Source: Legionella genomosp. 1
Lineage (GTDB): Bacteria; Pseudomonadota; Gammaproteobacteria; Legionellales; Legionellaceae
Length of the DNA stretch: 6,533 nt
Direction: 5' to 3'
NCBI GenBank assembly: GCA_945889365.1
Contig: CAMDBQ010000086.1
Span: forward strand, 1-6,533
Shown here: in pieces, positions 1-6,160 of the stretch
How the letters are laid out: each line of letters opens with the position of its first letter
Numbering within the stretch: position 1 is the first letter of the stretch
The notes under the pieces: model-generated
Told to the model about the DNA's origin: nothing
The model's database searches: none
What the model saw: only the letters and a program-made list of their open reading frames with translations
Made by a program: the position numbers and the translations under genes

Positions 1-145
1 GCTTGCATTGGACGCTATATAGAGAGATGGACATCTTGGTGTAAAGGGTTGTTAACGTGTTGTAATGTAGAAAGTTGTATCAACTCCATTGGGCAAGATG
101 CAAGCCGGCTAATCGGCCACATGGTACTACCTAAGGAATCTAATC

Positions 146-364
146 ATGAACAAATTGGCTTCAAAAATTCAATGGCGTAGCGGGTTGGTTGCTCTTAGCA
201 CCCTGGCCCTCCTTACAATAGCCACCGCCTCTCACGCTTTCCACCCTTGCACCGAGTCGCAATCAACCCAATGTCAACAGAGCTGCGCCTCACACGGTAC
301 CCACCCAACCAGCTGCGCATTCAATGGCTCCGCAAACCCGCCCCTTTGCCACTGCTCCGATTAA
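146..364 (+). CDS. Small secreted Cys-rich protein with CS-alpha-beta (defensin-like) cysteine spacing
   Basis: A 72-residue protein starts at an ATG preceded by AAGGA (133-137) at 8 nt spacing, a good ribosome binding site. Residues 1-31 form a classic Sec signal peptide: basic start (K3, K7, R11), hydrophobic core about 14-28, and probable cleavage after S-H-A at A31. The mature part is about 41 residues with six cysteines at 35, 43, 47, 57, 68 and 70, spaced C-x7-C-x3-C-x9-C-x10-C-x-C. This C-x3-C plus C-x-C arrangement is the signature of cysteine-stabilised alpha-beta peptides (insect and fungal defensins, scorpion toxins), whose usual pairing would be C35-C57, C43-C68 and C47-C70. The mature peptide has no Lys or Arg, one Glu, one Asp and four His, so it is not a typical cationic antimicrobial. 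The usual Gly two residues before the fourth cysteine is absent (T-S-C). The fold is inferred from spacing only. It could instead be an unrelated disulfide-rich periplasmic or secreted peptide. No processing or immunity gene is adjacent. Confidence 0.72.
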   Translation: MNKLASKIQWRSGLVALSTLALLTIATASHAFHPCTESQSTQCQQSCASHGTHPTSCAFNGSANPPLCHCSD

Positions 365-418
365 GGACTGTAAAAAAATAACTCGAACAGTTTCCATGTT
401 TTTGGCATGATTGTTAGC

Positions 419-748
419 ATGGACATTACGGATGTCATTCTTGCTTGTGAAGAGCGCAAATTTGCAAGAATCAAAGAATGCTTAAATGAATAAGGTCACC
501 TACTATAAACAGCGGCTGAGGCCATTTCTTATGATCGCGTAGGCGTTTTTCTCGTCCATAAAGCCGCAAATATAACTCCACGACCATTCAACAGGGGATA
601 AAAGAAGGTCAAGCAGAACCATTACCTTCTTCAGGGATCAGAGGTAAAGGAGCTGGACGGAAAAAAGCACAAGCCCAACAAGAAGACGTAATAAACAATC
701 TTAATGCAATGAATCGACCCCACAACCAGGGGTGATCCAGATAGACCC
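419..748 (+). pseudogene. ISAzo13-family transposase, N-terminal remnant
   Basis: This is a decayed start of an ISAzo13-type (DDE) transposase, recognised from its N-terminal landmarks. An ATG at 419 opens MDITDVILACEERKF and reads in one frame through RIKECLNE, a stop (491-493), GHLL, a stop (506-508), TAAEAISY and VFLVHKAANIT (to about 577). A one-base loss near 578 moves the homology to another frame, giving TTIQQGIKEGQAEPLPSSG followed by IRGKGAGRKK, which matches the family's TTI-x-x-GI-x-E and IR-x-GGGRK motifs. An extra A near 712 returns it to the first frame, giving IDPTTRGDPDRP, which matches the conserved EPTTRGDP block. About 110 codons remain of a family usually over 400 residues. 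The whole DDE catalytic domain is missing, so the copy is dead. Homology stops at 748, where a group II intron relic in the opposite orientation begins. No terminal inverted repeat was recognised. The family is called from memory of its motifs. Confidence 0.7.
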
Positions 749-751
749 TAG

Positions 752-1430
752 TGACTCTCTATTTCTGATCGGTCGTGACCAGTCCTTTATGTTATTCAGA
801 ATTGGTCCGATATCGCTTGCCGCAGGTTTTAACTTTTGGGATTATATGTCCCCTTAATGACCTGCCCAGATAGAAGGTAAAACCAAGAAAATCAAAAGCT
901 CCCTGCTTAATACCTCGTCGTGTCTTACTCTTTGAAAAATTAACCATTTTCGTCTTTTCCTCATTGAGCTTGTACGTATCCAGTCGCTTACCCAATGCCT
1001 TTCTAACCCTTACTGCATCTTCTTCATATTGACAACAAATGACGAGGTCATCAGCATAACGAAATGCTTTAACCATCCCCTTCATCAGTGGCTTGACTAT
1101 AACTTCTAGCCACTCATCAATCACGTGGTGGGCGACTATATTCGAAAATATTGGACTGGCACATGACCCTTGAGGCAGGCCCTCATCGCTTACACTGAGC
1201 TCGCCTTCTGCAACTATACCCGCTTTCAACATCCTGCTGATATATCGCATAAACTTGGTATCTTTTATTTAAGCACTCAACAGCTCTTTTAAGATTCCGT
1301 GATCGATCGTGCCGAAGAAATTGGCTAAATCAACATCGATAACTACCTCTACTTCATTCGCATACAGGTGGCTACATAGATCGCTTATCGCATCATGGCA
1401 ATTTCGCCCCGGTCTGAAACCTTCCCATCG
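752..1430 (-). pseudogene. Group II intron reverse transcriptase/maturase (LtrA-like), broken
   Basis: This is the central part of a group II intron reverse transcriptase. Motifs in order on the minus strand are GFRPGRNCHDAI (from 1421), VVIDVDLANFFGTIDH with the first catalytic Asp (RT3), RMLKAGI, GLPQGSCASP (RT4), RYADDLVI with the catalytic YADD (1047-1058), LNEEKTKMVNFSKSK (RT6) and FDFLGFTFYLGRS (RT7). An in-frame TAA at 1269-1271 splits it; reading through gives ELLSA-stop-IKDTKFMRYIS, so a single AAA-to-TAA change would explain it. A one-base frameshift between about 794 and 806 separates KRYRTNSE-stop from NIKDWSRPIRN, which resembles the start of the maturase X domain. Fingers motifs RT0-2 and most of X and the DNA-binding/endonuclease region are missing. 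The open frame does continue upstream to a TTG at 1595, but that stretch resembles intron RNA rather than protein. About 230 codons remain of a usual 400-600. Confidence 0.85.
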
Positions 1431-1663
1431 GTCAGTCCTCAACCACAACACGTGTCTTATCATTGCTTTAACCGCCACTACAGCGTGATAAGTGTTTTCC
1501 AGACTTCGCCATAGGATCGCAGCCTCGTCATCCCCGTGCTGCCGAAACAGGTTCCTCATCGTATAGACCGAGGGTTCCTTTCCAGTTACTTTCAATTTCA
1601 GAGGTTATGGCTTACTCTGGAGTGGACTTGCACCACTCTGATGTTACGCCTTGACGGGCGTAC
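752..1663 (-). mobile_element. Decayed, internally deleted group II intron (ribozyme fragment plus reverse-transcriptase relic)
   Basis: Read on the minus strand, the element appears to begin at 1663 with GTACGCCC, close to the GTGCG-type start of bacterial group II introns. Two domain-I-like hairpins follow: TACGCC/GGCGTA (1657-1662 with 1645-1650) and GAGTGG-TGCAAGT-CCACTC (1620-1638). The second carries the GGTGCAAGTCC string familiar from these introns. About 190 nt of probable ribozyme sequence (about 1430-1620) then runs directly into the reverse-transcriptase coding part at its GFRPGR motif. The rest of the ribozyme and the first third of the protein must therefore have been deleted internally. 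The 3' side stops at about 752 within the maturase region, before any recognisable domain V. The right boundary is inferred from the start-like sequence and the adjoining palindrome; the left boundary is where transposase homology begins. The element cannot self-splice or move by itself. Confidence 0.65.
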
Positions 1664-1687
1664 GATCCCCGCCTTCGCGGGGACGAC
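1664..1687. repeat. Short GC-rich palindromic repeat (REP-like)
   Basis: A 7-bp perfect stem, TCCCCGC (1666-1672) and GCGGGGA (1677-1683), closes on a CTTC loop. Outside the stem a GATC side and a CGAC side complete the form of a short palindrome that, from memory, is dispersed between genes in many proteobacterial genomes. Its left edge touches the inferred 5' end of the group II intron relic, so the palindrome would be the intron's 5' exon. There is no T-run on either side, so it is not a standard terminator. A copy count in the genome would decide whether it is a dispersed repeat. Confidence 0.6.
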
Positions 1688-1803
1688 AACTCGTGGCTAT
1701 GGACTCAAGCTGGGCGTGAGTTTCCTGACTTGTGGGTAATGATAAGGACATGACCCATCGGCCTTTCATTTCAGGCGCATCTTGTCTTGTTACCACTATT
1801 CTG

Positions 1804-1833
1804 TTGGCAAACTACCTAAATATAGTCTATACC
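1804..1833 (+). promoter_or_regulatory. Candidate sigma-70 promoter for the orphan gene at 1862
   Basis: TTGGCA (1804-1809) and TATACC (1828-1833) are separated by 18 bp, about 30 bp before the next gene's start. The surrounding 1800-1860 stretch is AT-rich. Both boxes match only in part, so this is a weak prediction. Confidence 0.3.
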
Positions 1834-1861
1834 TTAAATCTAGCCAGATATAAATCAGGGG

Positions 1862-2377
1862 ATGAACGTGCCATATACTACACAAACTGCGATGAAAGAC
1901 GCCTTGATTCCATTGATCCGGCTACAATCAAGCACTATCCATGGGCAGGTTGACGTGATAAATACGATTACTAAAAAATTCTCCTATTTCGTTGATGACG
2001 TCGAAAACATTCAATGCAATAACCCCAGAATCAGAAAAACCATATACAAACTAACTGCTGAACTTATCAGGAATACAACAAATAGCCTGAAAAGATTAAA
2101 ACAGAATGGTAATTTAACGGGTTTAAATACTGATTTAAACATTGAATTACAACAAGCCAAAATAACCGTTCAACTCTTTTCTCAACAGCACGAGAAGTCA
2201 GCTGCAACCCCTTGGATGGCGTTTCTGAAGTTATTGACATGGCTTCAGCGTGAAATTATAAAAAACCTTAATTCGATTAAAAAAACGAGCTCTGATTTAA
2301 CGATCAAATATAAAACTGAATCGGCACCTTCTAAAGGGAATGAAGATCACAACGATAGTTCTGTTTATTGCAACTAA
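1862..2377 (+). CDS. Hypothetical protein, AT-rich orphan, probably all-helical
   Basis: I do not recognise this 171-residue product. It has no signal peptide and no clear transmembrane segment. It is rich in Lys, Asn, Ile and Thr and reads as a series of likely helices. The most hydrophobic stretch is about residues 118-136 (TPWMAFLKLLTWLQREI), which could be an amphipathic helix. The tail from about residue 154 is polar and probably disordered. Cysteines occur only at 52 and 170. The start is uncertain. The ATG at 1862 directly abuts AGGGG (1857-1861), too close to use it as a ribosome binding site, while the in-frame GTG at 1868 sits 6 nt after it and may be the true start; an ATG at 1892 has no such site. 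The gene is visibly more AT-rich than valS, which suits an acquired gene. It ends 67 bp before valS with no obvious terminator between. A host-interaction role is possible, but nothing in the sequence shows one. Confidence 0.6.
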   Translation: MNVPYTTQTAMKDALIPLIRLQSSTIHGQVDVINTITKKFSYFVDDVENIQCNNPRIRKTIYKLTAELIRNTTNSLKRLKQNGNLTGLNTDLNIELQQAKITVQLFSQQHEKSAATPWMAFLKLLTWLQREIIKNLNSIKKTSSDLTIKYKTESAPSKGNEDHNDSSVYCN

Positions 2378-2384
2378 TGTATAT

Positions 2385-2413
2385 TTGTTTGATTGACCCG
2401 CCTCTGTTAATAT
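2385..2413 (+). promoter_or_regulatory. Candidate sigma-70 promoter for valS
   Basis: TTGTTT (2385-2390) and TAATAT (2408-2413) are separated by the optimal 17 bp. They would give a transcript start near 2420 and a leader of about 25 nt. No T-box, attenuator or long leader is visible, so no tRNA-sensing control is suggested. Confidence 0.45.
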
Positions 2414-2444
2414 TCGGCAATTTCATCATCACAGGTTATTAATC

Positions 2445-5210
2445 ATGGATAAGACGTATTCCCCGAAAGCAATCGAAGAGGCTTGTTATAAAAAATGGGA
2501 AAATCACCATTATTTTGAGCCGCGTGGTGATGGCAAGCCATTTTGTGTCATGTTGCCCCCGCCTAATGTGACCGGTAGTCTGCATATGGGGCATGGTTTT
2601 CAACATACGCTAATCGATATCGTGATCCGCTATCAGCGCATGATAGGCTCACGTACATTATGGCAACCAGGAACGGATCATGCCGGCATTTCCACTCAAC
2701 TAATCGTAGAAGGCCAGCTTGATAAACAAGGCCTGTCTCGTAAAGACATGACCCGTGATGAGTTTTTAGAACGCGTATGGCAATGGAAAGAAGAATCAGG
2801 CGATAATATTACACGTCAAATGCGACGTATTGGTTCCTCAGTTGATTGGAAGCGTGAGCGCTTTACGATGGATGAAGGCTTATCAGCCGCCGTACAAAAA
2901 GTATTTATTCAGCTGCATGAAGAAGGCTTAATTTATCGCGGTACTCGCCTGGTTAACTGGGATCCGAAATTAGGTACTGCCATTTCGGATCTGGAAGTCA
3001 TTTCAGAAGAAGAAGATGGGTTTCTCTGGCACATACAATATCCTGTTGTCGATTCAGAAGAGTCAATCGTAGTCGCGACAACGCGGCCTGAAACCATGTT
3101 AGGCGACACAGCGGTTGCCGTACATCCTGAAGATTCACGCTATAAACATTTAATTGGCAAACAACTGCACTTGCCTTTGAGTAACCGCACTATTCCCATT
3201 ATTGCTGATGACTATGTCGAACAGGATTTTGGTAGTGGCTGCGTTAAAATAACCCCAGCACATGACTTTAATGACTATGAAATGGGTAAGCGTCACCATC
3301 TGCCCGTGATTAATATTCTAACTAAAAAAGCGGCTATTAATAAACACGGTCCAGTCAAATACCAAGGCATGGACCGATTCGTTGCCCGTGAACAAATCGT
3401 CAAAGATTTGGAAGAAGCATGCTTGCTGGTTAAAGTTGAACCCTATAAATTAAAAATACCCCGCGGTGAAAAATCCAATGTTATTATTGAACCGTTGCTG
3501 ACGGATCAATGGTATGTCAAAACAAAACCATTAGCGAAACCAGCCATTGATGCCGTTAAAAAAGGTGAGCTTCGTTTTATACCGGAACATTGGAACAAAA
3601 CCTATTTTCAATGGATGGAAAACATCGAAGACTGGTGTATCAGTAGGCAGTTATGGTGGGGTCATCGCATTCCTGCATGGTATGACAACCATGGACACGT
3701 TTATGTCGGTTACAGTGAAAATGATGTGCGGTTCAAACACAAACTTGATGATTCAGTGCAATTAAAACAAGATGAAGACGTGCTGGATACATGGTTTTCA
3801 TCAGCACTGTGGCCCTTCTCAACCTTGGGCTGGCCAGAACGCACCACTGATCTTCAACAATTTTATCCAACATCTGTGTTGTTCACAGGCTTTGATATTA
3901 TTTTCTTCTGGGTCGCCCGCATGATTATGCTGGGCTTGAAATTCACCGGAAAAATTCCATTTAAAGACGTTGTGATTACCGGTTTGATTTGCGATAGCGA
4001 AGGCAAGAAAATGTCGAAATCCAAGGGCAATGTGCTTGATCCAATTGACATCATCGACGGCATCGATCTCAAAAGCCTGCTGGAAAAACGCACCAGTAAC
4101 CTGATGCTCAGTTCCGTTCGTGATCAAATCGCAAAATCAACACGCAAACAATTTCCAGATGGTATCCCGGCTTTCGGCACCGATGCCTTGCGTTTTACAT
4201 ATTGCTCCCTCGCATCAAACACACGTCATGTGCGTTTTGATATGAATCGTGTTGAAGGTTATCGCAATTTTTGCAACAAATTATGGAATGCTGCGCGCTA
4301 TGTATTACTCAATACAGACGAAGAGCAATTTGATTTGGGCGACGGTGCATTCCAGTATAGTCCAGCAGATCAATGGATATTATCGCAACTGCAACACACC
4401 ATCGAACGCTGTCATCATGATTTAGCCAACTACCGTTTTGATTTACTGGCAAATACGTTGTATGAATTTGTCTGGCATGAATACTGTGATTGGTATTTGG
4501 AATTATCGAAGGCCGTTCTTTATGATGAACACGCACTCGGATCAATGAAGCGCGGAACACGTCGAACACTAATTTTTGTTCTGAATCAGATGCTCAAACT
4601 GTTGCATCCAATCATGCCATTCATCACGGAAGAAATCTGGCAACGAACCACGAAATTAGCCAGTGAAAACACAGAAACAATCATGTTAAGCACCTATCCA
4701 CATGCTGAAGAGCAGTTCATTCATCCTGAGATAGAAGAAGAAATTGAATGGCTGAAAAAAATCGTCCAATCCATACGGACTATCCGTAGCGAGATGGCAA
4801 TCAGCCCTGCCAAACAAATACCCCTGTGTTTACGCAACGCCTCACCAGAGATTAGAGCACGCGTTCAAAAATACGCTCAGACATTGACGTCATTAAGTAA
4901 AGTCATGGAAATTCAGTATTTAGAGCCTGATGAAGAAGCCCCCATGTCTGCATCTGCTGTGGTGGGTGATTTAGAAATACTCATTCCCATGGCTGGTATT
5001 ATTGATAAAGATGCCGAGTTAGCCCGTCTGGAAAAAGAAATTGGCAAACTGGATAAAGATATTTCTTTGGCTGAGGGTAAACTGAACAATCCAACCTTTG
5101 CAGAGAAAGCGCCTGTGGATATTATTGACAAAGAGCGTGAGAAGCTGGCTCAGGCTCAGTTGGTTCGAGGTAAGTTGGTGGAGCATAAAGCGGCAATTGA
5201 GGCATTGTAA
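2445..5210 (+). CDS. valS: Valyl-tRNA synthetase (ValRS)
   Basis: This cytoplasmic class Ia enzyme attaches valine to tRNA-Val using ATP and hydrolyses mischarged Thr-tRNA. The 921-residue product is complete and close to the E. coli length (about 951). The Rossmann core carries PPPNVTGSLHMGH with the HIGH-type signature at residues 47-50. The inserted editing domain (about 190-330) has TTRPET (212-217) and HDFNDYE (273-279). The core resumes with WCISRQLWWGHRIPAW from residue 397 and ends in the KMSKS loop (522-526). An alpha-helical anticodon-binding domain follows (about 650-800). The last 65 or so residues are a Lys/Glu-rich coiled-coil arm, typical of ValRS and used to hold the tRNA. All expected catalytic motifs are intact. 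The ATG at 2445 has only a weak AGG (2433-2435) about 9 nt upstream, but MDKTYSPKAIEEACYKKWE is the usual N-terminus. The gene is convergent with the membrane-protein gene downstream. Confidence 0.98.
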   Translation: MDKTYSPKAIEEACYKKWENHHYFEPRGDGKPFCVMLPPPNVTGSLHMGHGFQHTLIDIVIRYQRMIGSRTLWQPGTDHAGISTQLIVEGQLDKQGLSRKDMTRDEFLERVWQWKEESGDNITRQMRRIGSSVDWKRERFTMDEGLSAAVQKVFIQLHEEGLIYRGTRLVNWDPKLGTAISDLEVISEEEDGFLWHIQYPVVDSEESIVVATTRPETMLGDTAVAVHPEDSRYKHLIGKQLHLPLSNRTIPIIADDYVEQDFGSGCVKITPAHDFNDYEMGKRHHLPVINILTKKAAINKHGPVKYQGMDRFVAREQIVKDLEEACLLVKVEPYKLKIPRGEKSNVIIEPLLTDQWYVKTKPLAKPAIDAVKKGELRFIPEHWNKTYFQWMENIEDWCISRQLWWGHRIPAWYDNHGHVYVGYSENDVRFKHKLDDSVQLKQDEDVLDTWFSSALWPFSTLGWPERTTDLQQFYPTSVLFTGFDIIFFWVARMIMLGLKFTGKIPFKDVVITGLICDSEGKKMSKSKGNVLDPIDIIDGIDLKSLLEKRTSNLMLSSVRDQIAKSTRKQFPDGIPAFGTDALRFTYCSLASNTRHVRFDMNRVEGYRNFCNKLWNAARYVLLNTDEEQFDLGDGAFQYSPADQWILSQLQHTIERCHHDLANYRFDLLANTLYEFVWHEYCDWYLELSKAVLYDEHALGSMKRGTRRTLIFVLNQMLKLLHPIMPFITEEIWQRTTKLASENTETIMLSTYPHAEEQFIHPEIEEEIEWLKKIVQSIRTIRSEMAISPAKQIPLCLRNASPEIRARVQKYAQTLTSLSKVMEIQYLEPDEEAPMSASAVVGDLEILIPMAGIIDKDAELARLEKEIGKLDKDISLAEGKLNNPTFAEKAPVDIIDKEREKLAQAQLVRGKLVEHKAAIEAL

Positions 5211-5226
5211 AAGAAGGCATGCCTTT

Positions 5227-5258
5227 TAAAATGCCGTCTTTGCGAAAGAAGACGGCAT
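5227..5258 (-). terminator. Hairpin in the convergent spacer, probable terminator of the ZIP-like gene
   Basis: Arms ATGCCGTCTT (5231-5240) and AAGACGGCAT (5249-5258) form a perfect 10-bp stem with an 8-nt loop. It lies 7 bp past the stop of the minus-strand gene. On the minus strand the stem is followed by a short T stretch (GGCATTTTAAAA), consistent with intrinsic termination. On the plus strand no T-run follows. A second small palindrome, AAGGCATGCCTT (5214-5225), followed by TT, lies just after the valS stop and might help end valS transcripts. Confidence 0.5.
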
Positions 5259-5265
5259 ATGGAGC

Positions 5266-6093
5266 TCAGTGCGTTCCATGGCGAACATGCTGCTCAAAAG
5301 AGTATGATAAAAATTGTGGGCTGTCTTTATGGCTTGCTAACAAAATCCAGGTTTGTAATAACGAAACCACTCCAATCAACGCCGCTCCAAGAACAAACCA
5401 GCGAAATCTGGCTAAATCGCTATTGGGCAGCTCTTCGCGAAACACGTTTAACAAAATGGATCCGGCTAAAAATGCGGTCATAAATGCTACGAATAAAACG
5501 CGAACAGGATCAAATGCAACAGACAAATACCATCCGGTAAATAGCGCAAGACTCAGAAAAACGCGACCCAGATGCGTAAATCTAACTGGAAACAAGCGAG
5601 ACAGTTTACGATCGGTCAATACAAAATGCAGAGCCATAGCAAAGGTAAATAAGACAGTGTAGGTTACCCCTGCCAATGCTCGCAATGACATGGTATAGGT
5701 AATTAATACGTTATAAATACAAAACATAACCAAGTGCAATAAATAGATGACCCGATTGTCATGTTTGGCTGTTTGATAGCGTTCGGCAAATAAATCAAAA
5801 CCATAATAAATAAGAAAACCAATCAGTGCTACGATATAAATCGATAGTTCTGTAAAGGGCGTGAGCCATTGATTTTTTAGTAAAAACTCACCGATAGGTT
5901 TGTTGTATTCCACTAAATTTGGCAGCATATCGAGAAAGACATAAGCAACCGACACGCCGCCAGCAAAAGAGATAAAGGCCTTGCCTTTACCGGGTAATTG
6001 CTTTGTCAACCATGGACTCAATGCGTGTGAGAGCATTAAAAATAACGTTGCTGCAAGGGCTACCCATAAGTAGGATTTGTTGATCCATAACAT
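5266..6093 (-). CDS. Eight-helix membrane protein, distant ZIP metal-transporter-like
   Basis: This 275-residue inner-membrane protein starts at an ATG with a strong GGAGG (6103-6107) 9 nt upstream. Likely membrane helices lie near residues 7-26, 38-58, 78-99, 115-136, 142-160, 176-194, 197-217 and 229-252, eight as in ZIP proteins. Helix 2 (SFAGGVSVAYVFLDMLPNL) and helix 7 (FLAGSILLNVFREELP) have the small-residue packing and acidic ends seen in the matching ZIP helices (compare SFAAGVLL-type and F-AG-L-EE-P-type segments). The metal-binding HNxPEG of helix 4 and HExPH of helix 5 are not present; helix 4 reads HLVMFCIYNVLITYTM and helix 5 ALHFVLTDRK. Metal transport is therefore doubtful and the substrate unknown. 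A loop of about 20 charged residues (100-114) faces one side. It sits 67 bp after queH on the same strand, so co-transcription is possible. The family link is inferred from pattern, not alignment. Confidence 0.75.
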   Translation of the reverse strand: MLWINKSYLWVALAATLFLMLSHALSPWLTKQLPGKGKAFISFAGGVSVAYVFLDMLPNLVEYNKPIGEFLLKNQWLTPFTELSIYIVALIGFLIYYGFDLFAERYQTAKHDNRVIYLLHLVMFCIYNVLITYTMSLRALAGVTYTVLFTFAMALHFVLTDRKLSRLFPVRFTHLGRVFLSLALFTGWYLSVAFDPVRVLFVAFMTAFLAGSILLNVFREELPNSDLARFRWFVLGAALIGVVSLLQTWILLASHKDSPQFLSYSFEQHVRHGTH

Positions 6094-6124
6094 TGGTTAA
6101 AACCTCCATAAAGCCGTCTTTCAA

Positions 6125-6153
6125 TGTAGGGGCACGCGCCGCGTGCCCCTACA
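6125..6153. repeat. Perfect 13-bp inverted repeat, intergenic palindrome
   Basis: Arms TGTAGGGGCACGC (6125-6137) and GCGTGCCCCTACA (6141-6153) are exact reverse complements around a GCC centre. It is far more GC-rich than its surroundings and begins 8 bp after the queH stop on the minus strand. No T-run follows on either strand, so it is not a standard intrinsic terminator, although the stem could stall polymerase or protect an mRNA 3' end. From memory, closely similar GTAGGGGCACG-type palindromes are dispersed in many bacterial genomes, which suggests a REP or small MITE-like element. Confidence 0.75.
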
Positions 6154-6160
6154 AGTGTAT

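Noticed and set aside
36..66. Possible promoter TTGGTG / TGTAAT before the Cys-rich gene
   Set aside because: Spacing of 19 bp and a weak -35 box; too poor to list as a feature.
1..105. 8-bp inverted repeat GCTTGCAT (1-8) and ATGCAAGC (98-105)
   Set aside because: Short, 89 bp apart and without matching surroundings; expected by chance and cut by the window edge.
1..180. Left-open plus-strand frame of 59 codons containing several Cys
   Set aside because: It runs past the well-supported start at 146 in another frame, has no recognisable motif, and ends soon after; most likely chance, though a gene tail entering from the left cannot be excluded.
365..400. Possible terminator ACTGT...ACAGT after the Cys-rich gene
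   Set aside because: Only a 5-bp stem with a 15-nt AT-rich loop and a short TTT; too weak.
1611..1640. Plus-strand LTLEWTCTTL resembling the PLRWTCKST block that follows TRGDP in ISAzo13 transposases, which would put the intron inside the transposase gene
   Set aside because: The match is limited to W-T-C, does not continue downstream, and the same bases form the GGTGCAAGTCC hairpin of the group II intron on the minus strand.
1732..1953. 73-codon plus-strand frame
   Set aside because: No ribosome binding site, overlaps the better-supported orphan gene in another frame, and no recognisable motif.
3547..5131. Several frames of 72-102 codons on both strands within valS
   Set aside because: They are overlapping shadows of the intact valS gene, without motifs or start signals.
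5219..5662. 147-codon plus-strand frame opposite the ZIP-like gene
   Set aside because: Antisense to a gene with a strong ribosome binding site and clear membrane helices; its composition is that of a complementary shadow.
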